Assembly: GCA_902729315.2 (NCBI GenBank)
Contig: LR746267.1
Location: 5,271,386-5,335,385 of the forward strand
From: Spirodela intermedia
Taxonomy: Eukaryota > Streptophyta > Magnoliopsida > Alismatales > Araceae
Direction: 5' to 3'
Length of the DNA: 64,000 nt
Shown here: positions 1-11,478 of the stretch, piece after piece
How the letters are laid out: each line of letters begins with the position of its first letter
Numbering within the stretch: the stretch's first letter is position 1
Made by a program: the position numbers and the translations under genes
Notes under the pieces: model-generated
Databases searched by the model: none
Told to the model about the DNA's origin: nothing
What the model saw: only the letters and a program-made list of their open reading frames with translations

Positions 1-37
<37 letters not shown>

Positions 38-59
38 GAGAGAGAGACAGAGACAGTCG
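1..59. repeat. (GA)n microsatellite at window edge
   Basis: Nearly pure GA dinucleotide repeat with a few GACA interruptions. It is cut by the window start, so its full length is unknown. Confidence 0.95.
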
Positions 60-1413
60 TGGCTGTGAAGCTCATAGCATGTGTCTCGGCCCGCAGTAAG
101 TAGCATAGGTGCGGGATGTGTGGAGGTGGTGGGGTTCACGTGTGGACATGCACAACTTGGGTTGGGTGGTCCTGCCAAGTAAGAGTGAGTTTCACATGAC
201 CGGGTTGTGAACCTCGGTCCTTCTAGAGCAACACACGTGGCAGGGCACTCCATGCACGACGCTCTGTGCTAGGGATAGGCAGCTGCTGGAGACTATTAGG
301 AGCACCAAATGACCTGAGACCGAATGTGAACCGTCGGAAGATGAAGTGCTTAGCAGTGTTCTTCTTCATCCTCTTTATTTAATGGGAAGGTGGGCCGACA
401 TCCTCACGTCAGCTTGCTGGGCCCAATAAGCAGAGGTGGGCCAGGTAACCTCACCTACCGCAAATTAATCAGAGCTCAGTTGTCTGGATCAAGCAAGCTG
501 CTAAATCCACTCAAGGGGCATTTTTTTATCTGCTGCTAGATGTGAGGGGACATCCGCTCATCTCGTCACTAAATTAGTCAGGATCTTGCCACAAGTGGAC
601 CAAGGTGGTGTTGACTGGATTTCCAAGTTTATTGAGAAGATTCCTGAAAAAAACCTGGTGTTGATTAATAATAAATAAAATTACTATATAAATGAAGGGA
701 AATGATGGGCTGCAAGTGGATCAAGGTGGTGTTTGAGATTGTTTCCAAGTTTAGCGAGAATATTCTTGAAAAAAAAAAGAAAAGGATTAACAGGTACTAC
801 GTTGGTTGTGAATGGGCTTATAAATTTTTAAAACTAATATGACAACTCTTTGGCCCATTGGCACGAGAAGATCTTTGTAGGCCCAGTACACTAAGTAAAA
901 TAAAATAAATAAATAAATAAAACATGGTTGTCCCATTTTATAGGATATTCTTGGAGTTTCTCATCAGTGAGCTACGGGCGTTCCCAACTATGTGCATGAG
1001 GTCGCCAGACCCCAAACATGGTCTCTTTAGATACGTGGACAGAGAGTTGTGAGGTTATTTACTGACTTGATACTGACGGTGGGGCCTTTCTTTCAAAACT
1101 ATGAAAGATAGGACACCTCTTCTTTCAGAATTGTGGGGGCATAAATTAGCTTCAAACTATTCCTTCGTGCAAACCCCAGTTGAGGCATGGAGTTGAGCTC
1201 CTCTTCGAGCCAAAAAAATAGGAAAAATAGTAGAAAAGATGCTAAGTTATATAAGCTAGGAATCAATTACCATCCTCAAGCCAAATAAACTAAGCAGCAG
1301 CTTCCATGCATAAAGTGCAGAGAGAAATATAGCTAAAAATCAGGTCTACCATCGTCAACAGTCACCAGTTGGTGGGAGTGAAGGGACATGGGAGGTTGGG
1401 AGGGAGGAGACAA

Positions 1414-1449
<36 letters not shown>

Positions 1450-2529
1450 CAACAGGGTTGTACATGCATTAGCATAGCACGGCCAATCAAAGTGCAAGAG
1501 ATCTCAATTGCAGCCAAAATTATGATCCATCAAGAAATAAATAAACCCAAATGCGTGTGTGCTCACACACTGGTTTCTGGTTTCTAAAGCTTCCACAGCA
1601 TTCCGAATATGAACCGTCACATGATGAACACCACAAAAGCGACACATCTTTATCTTTTAGAATAAATTCTCAAGCTTGACTTTTCAGCAAAGATCCACAC
1701 ACCTTCGCTAGATTTCGCCATTAGAACTTGAAGCAGCCATGCCATACAAGATGACATCAAGAATCTTAAGCATCTCCAAGATTTCACTTTTGATTCCCAT
1801 GTAGGAGGAAGTTAATGAAACTGGTGTTCCCATGGTGCATCATGCCACAAATCAACCAAATTTTTGCCTAGTTTCTGTTGCATTTAAAGGATAGTTGGGA
1901 AAATGATCAGTGAAGGTGCGATTAAGAGTAGAGAGAGTGAAAAGGAAACAACCAAGAGGGCAATGTGTATTCCAGAACCCAATATCAACATGCAGGAAAC
2001 AAGCAATCACCCCTGCGTGAAGCAGAGCGAATCCTTTAAGATGGTCACAGGAGAAAAGAAAAAAGAAACTGCTACTAATTCATTACGAAAGTAACCACGT
2101 CAAGGAGGCTTGTGAATTTCATTGTTCCCCTTTCCACCAAAATTTGATCAACAAGGGAGAAAAAAAGTAGGGCAACATGGGTGAGTTAGACGGCAGCTAA
2201 ACTCAGTCCAATCCAGGGGAAGCAAAGAATGGGATCTCCATATGATCAATAATGTCTGACATGGACCAACCGTTGTTCTCTTTGGAAGGTTATACATTCT
2301 GGGCAAAGAGGGGAAGCATAAACATGGTGAAATGGGCAGTCCCTAAAGAGCAGCAACATACGACTATTCATCAATATTTTCAGTTTAGTAATAAGAAAGA
2401 TTTTCTGCTCAAAAAGAGTACATTTAAAAGATGCAAAATTTAGGGCGAACAGAAGAAAGCGCTTCCGAGTCAGTCCCAAGGCTGACGATAAAACCTACAA
2501 CCAGAAGAATCACAGCAACGGAAGTTTCA
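60..2529. other. Intergenic DNA without a recognisable gene
   Basis: About 2.4 kb downstream of the mS37-like gene. The short ORFs here have no family resemblance that I can see. The only clear structure is a second (GA)n tract near 1416-1447. I see no retrotransposon termini or RNA gene. Confidence 0.6.
1416..1447. repeat. (GA)n microsatellite
   Basis: Uninterrupted GA dinucleotide run of about 16 units in non-coding DNA. Confidence 0.95.
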
Positions 2530-2923
2530 CTACTTGAGCCGGCTGAGCCGCTGCAGATGGAAATTGATGCTCCCCCATGGCTTTTTGGGTTTCGTTTTCT
2601 GCACGAGAAAGGACGAAGATGAGTATAATGCGATGCACCGTCACAAGAAGAGCAGAAGTGATGTCAATCGAAATCGTTTAAGTTTCACTAGCACGAGGCA
2701 CAGCTCAAGCACGAATTTCCTGGAGAGATGTGAGAGAATTCCTCACCAGTTCATCGACGCAGGAATTTAAGATCTCCACTTGCTTCAAGCACTTCTCGTC
2801 ATTGTTCTTATTGAGGGCCAAGCAATTCAGGAACGCAGTCATCTCCTTCATACAGGCCTTCTGTTGGGTGCCGCCACCGAATTTCTTAGGGTTTATGTAC
2901 AAGCTCCCAGACTTCCGACCCAT
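2530..2923 (-). CDS. Twin-CX9C (CHCH) protein, probable mitoribosomal protein mS37
   Basis: Small CHCH-fold protein of 81 residues in two exons: 2923-2747 and 2598-2530. The intron has a GTGAGG donor at 2746-2741 and a TGCAG acceptor at 2603-2599, phase 0. Exon 1 starts MGRKSGSLYINPKKFG and holds Cys24/Cys34 and Cys45/Cys55, two CX9C pairs, the signature of proteins oxidatively folded by the MIA40 pathway in the mitochondrial intermembrane space. Exon 2 supplies a basic tail containing PWGSINFHLQRLSR. The N-terminal MGRK-YINPKKFG plus the WG-SIN-HLQRL tail is the pattern I know from the plant mS37/Mrp10 family of the mitoribosomal small subunit. The fold is certain from the sequence; the specific mS37 identity is from family knowledge. 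The lowest coordinate is the stop codon. Transcription runs away from the retrotransposon block that begins at 3.4 kb. Confidence 0.82.
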
Positions 2924-3431
2924 CCTTTCAAACTGAACCAGTTAAAAGACGCCACGTCAATCGAAGGCAGCGCAGATCGTCTGATTTTACTTGACCCTAG
3001 GAAATGCACGAAGAATCCCCACTAGAACAACACGAATCGACTCACAGTTGGTCGCGGTACGCCTATTTCTAAAAAAAGGGAACATAAAAAGAGGAAAATC
3101 GAACGATCCCTCCCCGAGGAATGGGAGAGGAAGAGATCAGATGAGCGAGAAAAACGAACGGAATGGGAAAATAAGAGGAGACGAAGACGAGGGAGAGAAG
3201 CCAGAAAACGGCGGCAACCCACCCGCGACGACGGAGCAGTGCGCTGCCGAGGAAAATGCCGCCAACGAGTCCTTCCGCCAGCCCTCGCTCCGGTTGGGGA
3301 ACGCTGTGAGACAATGGGCCTTGGGCTGCTCCCCCTGAAGGAATCTGGGTTACCAGACCGTGAGATTTTTAAAGGGTGCTATGACGTCATAGAAAACCCC
3401 ATATTTATCTCTTCAAAAATTATTGGATTAT
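2924..3431. other. Upstream region of the mS37-like gene
   Basis: GC-richer, purine-rich DNA between the mS37-like start codon and the first retrotransposon sequence. It presumably contains the promoter and 5' UTR. A TGACGTCA palindrome, the bZIP-type ACGT core, lies near 3382-3389. A 115-codon plus-strand ORF across this region has no recognisable domain and I do not call it a gene. Confidence 0.5.
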
Positions 3432-5182
3432 TGATAAGTCTTCATTATCATAAGTTAATAATTAGTAAATAATATAGTTTTAGCCTTAACTCATAATAAA
3501 TAGACTTATATGATTTTTATAATTTTATTTTTGAGATAAATAAAGAAAAATAAATAAAAATAAAAATATAGTAAAACGGGGGGACTCACTGGCTAGCCGG
3601 GCTCGTAAGCAGGTCAGAAGAATGGTCAAGAGGAGCCACGAGCAAAGGCTCATAGTGGCTAGGATAGATGAGGGCATAAATAGATCTAGTATAAACTAGA
3701 AAATAAAATATATTTAAAATTCACAAAAAAGAGAAATAAGGGTGCGGACGTCAAGATGACGTTAGCGCCCGACGAACGCAAATCGGGAGGAAACAAAGTT
3801 TCGCCCGACAATTCTTACGTAAGTGATTATAGATGATTTAATTGATCAAATTAAGATCTGTAAAAGCCAGAAGAATCGTGATTAAGTGAAGTATAACTTG
3901 GTAAATTTAAATCACATAAATTGTTATTAAATGAAGCAGAAATTAAGTTGAAAGCAGAAAAAAAGAGTTTTGGTGTCACAGTAGTGATGCTTCGGCGACA
4001 CATCAGAATCCTGAGCATTCGAGAGGATCGTCGTGCAATGTCTACAGCCTCGAAGGCTCTCCTTGGACAAAGACAACGTGGACAATCTCTAGATCTCTTT
4101 ATGAAGTCTAGAGATCAATGAAATGGGTCGTCGAATCGTCTCTAGCAGCTGTCACTAGGCAAAGTGGAAAAATAGCAATTTTGCAACTCTCCGACGGCTG
4201 TCACCTGACAAAGAAGAGTTGGATAGAGGTGGGGCGTGTGTCAGAGAGCTTTATCTTCAAGTTCATACAACAAGAGGAGGCTCTTCATCGTATCTAGTAC
4301 GCTCTCAGGAGGTGGCGACTCGTTTCTCGACGGATCGTTCTCTTCTTGATAACGGCTTGCTTGTCGATCAATTAAAGATGATTTTGCTCGATGGATTCAC
4401 AATCCTTTTGTCATGAATCGTTTAACAATTTTAATAACAATACTCCACAAATCGTGTTGATGAGATTTTCGCCAATGATCCAGCGATTTTGGCGGCTTAA
4501 TCCTTCACTAACGATTTGCAGGAAAGTCGCGATAATCAGATAAAAGTAGGAATTTTGGCTCTAGGAGGATTTGAACCTGCGCCAGTTGTCTGATTGATAA
4601 TGCCCTTATCAAGTGACGTCATCATGATATATTTCTGTTATAACGAAGGGGTAGTTTAAGTATTGAAATCTTCGAACCCTTTCGGGGGAAGGTGTGACGC
4701 GGGTTTAGTCCCACATCATTTATGCAATGACATTTTGGGCGAATATATAGTAATACCACATTTGGAAGTAATGAGTCCCTTTCTCCTGTGTGTACAACCG
4801 CTTCTTGCCCCACAGTCGGCTGGCCACCAGTGACGTGGAAGGGGAGTGGTGCACATGTGCACCCATCTATCCTAGCCACTCGAGCCTCTACTCGTGGCTC
4901 CCCTTGACTGCACTTTCGACCTACTTGTGAGCTCGGCTGGCCAACGAGTCCCCCCGTTTGGCTATATTTTTATTTTAATTTCTTTTTCTTCATTTATCTC
5001 AAAAATAAGACTATAAAAATCATATAAATTTATAAAGAAACACATAGTTAGCCAAAAATCTACATTAATCAATTGAAAACCACTTTTCACAATTTAACAC
5101 AAATATAAGTCTATTTATCATGAGTTAAGACTAAAACTATATTATTAACTAATTATTAACTCATGATAATGAAAACTTATCA
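3432..5182 (-). mobile_element. Fold-back Athila-like LTR (inverted partial duplication)
   Basis: The main body, about 3690-5182, is a minus-strand copy of the same LTR family seen at 9848-11478. It begins with TGATAAG (read on the minus strand from 5182), carries the TCCCACAT and TATATA block near 4712-4755, and lacks roughly the last 220 bp of the LTR. The stretch 3432-3674 is the first few hundred bases of the same LTR in plus orientation, so the two ends form an inverted repeat of at least 240 bp around a loop of about 1.2 kb. The resemblance continues outside the LTR: ATTGGATTAT precedes the left head, and its near-complement flanks the right head (ATAATCCAAC at 5183-5192). There is no internal domain, so this is an LTR derivative and not a full element. 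Confidence 0.75.
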
Positions 5183-5440
5183 ATAATCCAACAATTTCAA
5201 AAATGTAAAACATGGACTACAAAAATTAGAATACTTAAAAAAGGTCAAAAATCAGAAATTTCAAATATTGTGCATGAATAATCAAATTGTTAGTAACTTA
5301 CTTTTTTTTTAAAGTTGAATTTATTTTTTAAATTGACTAAATTTTTCGTGTCTTAATTGATTGTCAACCTATTTAAAAGTCACCTTGTTGTAATTACAAA
5401 ATCCTCTTGATTAGTATTTTTTTTCTATCTCTTTTATTAT
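5183..5440. other. AT-rich spacer between two retrotransposon remnants
   Basis: AT-rich DNA between the fold-back LTR and the copia 3' LTR. I see no gene, terminal repeat or RNA. Confidence 0.5.
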
Positions 5441-5570
5441 TATTGACGAGAAAGGTTAAACCTTAAGATTAGATTTACTTTAAATGAAGACATAAATATG
5501 TTTATATAAGTGAGAGAAGAGAGAGAGATAATGAGCCTATGTAGGTCATATAAAGGAAGATGTCTAAATA
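5441..5570 (-). repeat. 3' LTR of the split copia element
   Basis: Matches the 128-bp 5' LTR at 17514-17641 along its length. Shared blocks include CTCATTATCTCTCTC, a TATATAAA box and AATCTAATCTTA. The canonical TG...CA ends have decayed to TA...TA. It is preceded on its own strand by the purine-rich tract at 5581-5571. Confidence 0.8.
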
Positions 5571-5599
5571 CTCCCCCTCAAGTTAGAACATATAAGTTA

Positions 5600-8400
5600 A
5601 ATATGCCCATATTAATATATATAACATTATAAGACACTCCTATAAGGCTCTTGACGAAGATATCTACTAGTTGGTTGAATGAAGTGGTATGTGGTGTGGA
5701 GATAACCTCTGTTAGAACCTTGTCCTATATGTAGTGACAATCAATCTCAATATACTTGGTTTATTCGTGGAATGTGAGATTCTTATCAATAAAGATTGCT
5801 ACTTGATTGTCACAGTACATAAGTATAGGTGTCTGAGGAGTGACACCTAAGCTCTCTAGAAGAAAGTGAAGTCATATTATCTCAAATGTTGTCTCAATCA
5901 TAGCACGATATTCGGCTTCTATACTAGAACAAGATATTATCTTTTACTTTCAAGAGCGTTAAATGACTAAATTGCCACCAACATACGTGTAGTAGTTAGT
6001 CGTCGACTTTTGATCTCCTTTGTCACTAGCATACCTAACATATGAGTGGGCTTCAACAAGTAGGTGGCCATGACATCTGCTCATCCAAGTCACTATAGAA
6101 GAAGACATCAAACACGTCTAATTGGTGAAGTGATCAGTCATGATGCACTGCCAAGGAAAAAAGAACTCAAATAGAGTTCATCCAAACTACATGGGAAAAT
6201 GTCTTCATGTAATTAATGCCATAGGTTTGAGTGAAGCTATGGGCAACCAAATGAGTTTTGTGGTGAAAGATGGAGCCATTTGGTTTGTACTTTAGTGTGA
6301 AGACCCACTTGCATGCCACAATATTAACATCGATTGAATGAGAGATAATTTTCCACGTGTCTTGAGAAACCAATGATAGAATCTCTAAATTCATAATTAC
6401 TTTTCAAGTAAAGGCTTAAAATGCCTCAACATGTGATTGTGAAATCGACTTAGAGGCCATGGAGAAAGCAAAGACACAAAAGGTGAAATAAAGGCGATCA
6501 GAAGAGATAAAGTGGAATATAGGATGTTGGATAGTGCAAGAGTATGTACCTTTGTGCAACTCAATGGGAAGATGAAAATTATCCATAGGTGGTGCATGAG
6601 GGTTAGCTAGTGGAGTAGTAATGTTAGATGAGGTGGGTGAGGATGGAGTTACACTCAAAACGGAGGCATCGGTAGAGGACGCGGGCGGTAGAGGTGCTGA
6701 CGAAGAAGGGAGAGATAAAGAAATAATAGAAGAAAGATATGTGAGAATGACAAAAGATAGAAACCCATGGGGTGGAGATGTACATGGACGAAAAGATGAA
6801 GGAGATGAAGTAAAACAGAGAAATTCTCATAAAAAGAAACATCGGAGGTCACATAGTGACGGGTGTAAAAAAAGTATGCTTGATAACCTTTTGGATGAAC
6901 GAGTGACCCATAAAGACACCTTTCAAAGCATAAGAAGTGAGTTTAAAAAGAGATGACGAATGATCATGAATGAAAACGATACAACTAAAAACTAGAGGAG
7001 GTAAAAAAAAAGTGAAGCGCTGGGTGTGAGATGTTGAAAGAGAATGACACCATTTAATAGAGTGGAAGGAATACAATTTTGAAGATAATGATGGTTAGGA
7101 GTGAGTCATATCACAAGTAATGTGAAACATGTATCTCAATGAGTAGTGTGTGAGTGATGTCAAATAAGTGGGTGTTTACGTTTGGCAACTCTATTATGTT
7201 GGAAAGTATATCAATAAATGATCTAAAAAATAATATCATGATTAGTACAAAAGGTTTGAATGACATCTTGAACAAGTTTATATGCAATATATGTGCAAAG
7301 AACCTTAAGTGTGGTAGAATATTAAGTAACAATTTCAATGATAAATTATGTAATAATAGAAAGAACTTGAGACCGATCACGAAAAAGACAAATCTAGCTT
7401 ACACAAGTGTAATCATAAACAAAAATGATATAATAGAAATGTCTAATGATGGAGGCAACTCAAGAGGGTCCTTAAATATTGTAATGAACACATATCAAAT
7501 AGAGTCGATGATGGAATACTCGCATGACTAGAATAAAAAGAATAATGATGTTTGTCTAGTTGACATGACTCGTACACAAAGTCATTAAGAAATAATCATG
7601 ATACGATTTTTTGAAATTTTAAAAAATAAAAATAACGTAAACGACAATGCCACAAAAGAAAAGAAGATACATCCAAGACAAATTCATAAAATCCTGACCG
7701 TTTTCATGTCCCAAACTAATCCTCTAATTAGTATCTAGATCCTAGAAGACAAGTGGAAGGAAAAAAATACAACAGTGTAAAATAAGGCATGAGTGATGAC
7801 ACTGATAGATAAAATATTTGTAGGAAAATGGAAAATGTAGAGGACTTAGGTCAATGGTAAGATAGAGGTTATAGTGATGGTGTCATAATCTTTGACTGAA
7901 CAAGTCCGAACAATCAACAATGGTCACCGAAGGGTGGGTCATGGTGTGATAACGTAAGAAAAGTATAGAGAGTGTACCAGTCTTATAGGTAGAAGCCCTC
8001 GAGTCAAGAATCTAAGATGATGAGGAGGTAAGTAAAAATATACTTAACATGAAGGAACCCGACGTAGATGCAAAGTTGACAGAGAAAGGCGTATAAGGAG
8101 TGATTGTAGACTACTTTCAAATTTCATATTCTGCCGATGTGAAAGTCATTTGAAATAGCAGGAAGAGATGTTGCGGAGTGAACTATGGATAAGGTCGATG
8201 TAAGAGAATCCAAATGAGTACTAAAGATAATAGCTTGAGCCCACTCAGGCTTGTCAAACTCCTTCTAACACTTGTTTGACAGGTGGTTTGACTCACCACA
8301 ATTAAGGGACGATAGAAAGGTATTGCAACATTTGCTATTGGGAGGACGACCATTGTTAGGCTTTAGGCTACGACCATCATCTCAACTACGAGGAATAGAT
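5600..8400 (-). pseudogene. Copia gag-pol remnant (gag end, PR, IN, RT start, RNase H)
   Basis: Decayed polyprotein in the order expected of Ty1/copia: protease, integrase, RT, RNase H. The longest open stretches are 7076-6849 (integrase, SIKWCHSLSTSHTQ region), 6658-6416 (linker before RT), and 6394-6167 (RT start through TQTYGINYMKTFS). The sequence then jumps to RNase H motifs (DNQVAIFIDKNLTFHE near 5810), so the catalytic RT core has been deleted. It cannot encode a working protein. Confidence 0.75.
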
Positions 8401-8724
8401 GTACCTAGAGCCAATGAGGTCGACATGGCAACTAATTGAGTCATGTTTGATTGAGTGGTAATAGTGCATGTGCTCATACAAAGTGCTACAATTTTTTTTG
8501 ATAGAAAGTCTGACATATGATCACTTGAGAATTTGATCACGGATATACAAGATAATATCTAAATGTAAACCACTGCGATATATACTAATGTAGAATTCTT
8601 GGAGATACTAAACGATTCAATGGTCAATAGTTAGAAGTTGGTAAAGAGACAACCTTTAGATTATTGCCTAAAGTCATTCAAAGCATGCATAGTGTGAGAG
8701 ATCACCTTACTTACATGTGAAAAG

Positions 8725-9847
8725 TGATGTGACTTAGTCGTTATATAATAAATCACGTAAATTTAAAATTTATAAAACTAGAAAATACTAATTTTTAGAT
8801 ATTTAGAAGTATTTATAAATAAATAAATTCTAATTCAATAAAATTTTTAAAAATAGTAAAAAATTATAAGTTGATCATAGAGATGTAATATAATATCTAA
8901 TAATATTTCAATTTTTTAAAAATAATACGATTTTTTATGAATTTTAGACTAAACAATGAAAATAAAATATATTTAAAATTCACGAAAAAAGAAAATAAGG
9001 GGTGCGGATGTCATGATGAAGTTAGCACCTAACAAACGTGAACTGGGCGGAAATAGAGTTCCACTCGGTGATTTTTACATAAGCGATTACAAATGATTTA
9101 ATTGGTCAAATTAAAAGCTATAAAAGTTAGAATAATCATAATTGAATGAAGATTAGTTTGGAAATCTTAAATCACACAAATTATTTCTAAATAAAGTAAA
9201 AATTAAGTTTAAAGTTAGATAAAAGAGTTCTAACATTACAATAGTGTGTCGAAAATGCAACGAAATCTTGAGTGTTAGAGAGGAATGTCATGTAATGTCT
9301 ACGGCCTTAAAGGTTTTCCTTGAATAAGGACGATGTGGACAATCTTTAGCTCTTCTTGCGAAGTTTAAAGATCAATGAAATGGGTTGTTGAATCATCTTC
9401 GGTAATTGTCACTCGGTGGAGCGGAAAAACGATGACTTTGTGGCTCTCTAACGACTGTCACTCGATAGAGAGGAGCTGGATGGAGGTGGGGCGCATGTCA
9501 GGAGACTTCATCCTTAAGTTTGTGCAACAAGAGGAGGCTCTTCATTGCATTCAGTATGTTCTCAAGAGGTGGTGACTCGTCTCTTAGAGGATTGTATTCT
9601 TCTCAACAATAGCTTGTCCGTCGATCAATCCGAAATGATTTACTTGATGAATTCGTGATCTTTTTATTGCGAATCATGTAGACGAGATTTTTGCTGATTA
9701 TCTAGTGATTATGGTGACTTAATCCTTCACCAGAGATATGTAGGAAGGTCACGATTTAATCAGATAAAAATATGAGATTTGGCTCTAGTAGAATTTAAAC
9801 CCTTGTCGGTCGTCTGCACACATGAGAGAGAGTGAAATAAGTACTAT
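8725..9847 (-). mobile_element. Old Athila-like LTR, 3' portion (split)
   Basis: Diverged copy of the 3' two-thirds of the LTR family, reading TGATGTGACTTAG at its outer end (8725) as the young LTR does at 9848. It stops abruptly at the ATAGT target site of the young element (read on the minus strand at 9847-9843). Its missing 5' part is at 18652-19244. The flank at 8724-8720 reads CTTTT on the minus strand, one base from CTTCT at 18647-18651 in front of the 5' part, so this was a solo LTR inserted in the copia gag region. Confidence 0.8.
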
Positions 9848-11478
9848 TGATGTGACTTAGTCGTTGTATATTAAATCACGTAAATATAAAATTTATAAAA
9901 CTAGAAAATATGATATTTAAAAATATTTTTGAACAAATATATCAATTATAATTCAATAAAAGTTCCAAAAATAGTGGTAATTTTCCAGGTCGATCACAGG
10001 GATGTAATATAATATCTGGTAATTATTCAGAATTTTCCTCAGAGACTACTATTTTACATGAATTTTATACTAAGAAATGAAAAAAGAAATATATTTAAAA
10101 TTCACGAAAAAAAAGAAATAAGGGTGCGGACGTCAGGATGACGTCAGCGCCCGGCGAATGCGAATCGGGTGAAAACAAAGTTCTGTCTGACGATTCTTAC
10201 GTAAATGATTACAGACGATTTAATTAATCAAATTAAGATCTGTAAAAGCCAGAAGAATCGTAATAAAACAAAATATATTTTGGTAAATTAAAATCACAAA
10301 AACTATGATTAAATGAAGCGTAAAGTAAGTTGAAAGCAGGAAAACAGAGTTCCGGCGTCGCAATGGCGATGCGTCAACGATGCACCAGAATCTTGAGCGT
10401 TCGGGAGGATCGTCGTGCAATGTCTACGGCCTCGAAGGCTCTCCTTGGACAAAGATGACGTGGGCAATCTCTAGATCTTCTCGCGAAGTCTAGAGATTAA
10501 TGAAATGGGTCGTCGAGTCGTCTCCGGCGGCTGTCACATGGTGGAGCGGAAAAACGGCGACTTTGCAGCTCTTCGGCGACTGTCACCCGACGGAAAGGAG
10601 CTAGATGGAGGTGGGGCGCGTGTCAGGGAGCTTCATCCTCAGGTCCACGCAGCAAGAGGAGGCTCTTTATCGCATCTGATACGCTCTCAGGAGGTGGCGA
10701 CTCGTCTCTCGGCGGATCGTCCTCTTCCCTACGACGGCTTGTTCGTCGATCAATCAGAGATCATTTACTCGATGGATTCGCGATCCTTTTATTGTGAATC
10801 CTTCAGCAATTTTAGTAGCAATGCTCCGCGAATTGCGTTGACGAGATTTTCGCCAATGATCCAGTGATTCTCGTTGCTTAATCCTTCACCGGCGATCTGC
10901 AGGAAAGTCACGATAATCAGATAAAACTATATGACTTTTGACTCTAGAAGGACTCGAACCCGCGCCAGTCGCCCGCCTCTTCTAAGGAAGGTGTGATGCG
11001 GGTTTAGTCCCACATCGGTTGTGCGCCGATTTTTCGGGCGAATATATAGTAATGTTAGCTTTTTAAGCAAAGTCCCTTCTCTCGCGTGTTCGACCACTCC
11101 TTGTCCCACAGCCGGCTGACCACTGGTGATGTGGAAGGGGAGTGGCACACATGTGCCCCTATCGGTCCAAGCCGCTCGAGCCCCTACTTGCGGCTACTCC
11201 CTGACTGAGCTTCCGACCCACTTACGGGCCCGGCTGGCCGGCGGGTCCCCCCATTTTACAATATTTTAGTTTTATTTCTTTTTCTTCATTTATCTCAAAA
11301 GTAAGACTGTAAAAATCATATAAATTCGTATAAAATCACATAATTACCCAAAAAATCACATTAATCAACTGAAAACCAATTTTCACACTTTAACATAAAT
11401 ATAAGTCTATTTATCACGAGTTAAGGCTAAAACTATATTATTTACTAATTATTAACTCATGATAATGAAGACTTATCA
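9848..11478 (-). repeat. 3' LTR of the split Athila-like element
   Basis: LTR of 1631 bp, TGATAAG...CATCA, closely similar to the 5' LTR at 19245-20883. On its upstream side (11491-11479, minus strand) is the polypurine-type tract AAGTTGGCGGGTG. Its GC-rich middle contains a 120-codon ORF on the plus strand (10505-10867), antisense to the element. That ORF is shared by the other LTR copies and has no recognisable domain. Confidence 0.88.
11007..11048 (+). promoter_or_regulatory. snRNA-type USE plus TATA box inside the LTR (antisense)
   Basis: GTCCCACATCG at 11007-11017 is an exact match to the plant snRNA upstream sequence element RTCCCACATCG. TATATA follows at 11043-11048, 25 bases downstream, close to the short USE-TATA spacing of plant Pol III-type U6 promoters. 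The other LTR copies have the same layout with one mismatch in the USE. No snRNA-like transcript follows, so activity is unproven. Confidence 0.4.

Larger units (their letters stand above)
5441..8724 (-). mobile_element. Ty1/copia element, 3' portion (split by insertion and inversion)
   Basis: Minus-strand 3' part of a short-LTR copia element. Reading leftwards from 8724 there is the end of gag with a zinc-knuckle-like CGESNHL motif near 8270, an aspartic-protease segment (LDSRAST) near 8005, integrase including a VFIHDHSSSLFKLT stretch near 6990, and the start of RT (CKWVFTLKYKPNGS, 6394-6167). Then comes the RNase H end (SSIEAEYRAM near 5920), a purine tract (TTGAGGGGGAG at 5581-5571) and a 130-bp 3' LTR at 5570-5441. 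Most of the RT core between about 6170 and 6060 is missing, and stops and frameshifts are frequent. The 5' part is at 17514-18651. The flank beyond the 3' LTR (ATAAT) nearly matches the ACAAT before the 5' LTR. Confidence 0.82.

Noticed and set aside
2991-3338. 115-codon plus-strand ORF upstream of the mS37-like gene
   Set aside because: Low-complexity, charged translation without family resemblance, lying in the presumed promoter and 5' UTR of the minus-strand gene.
6621-6956. 111-codon plus-strand ORF
   Set aside because: It is antisense to recognisable copia coding sequence between integrase and RT.
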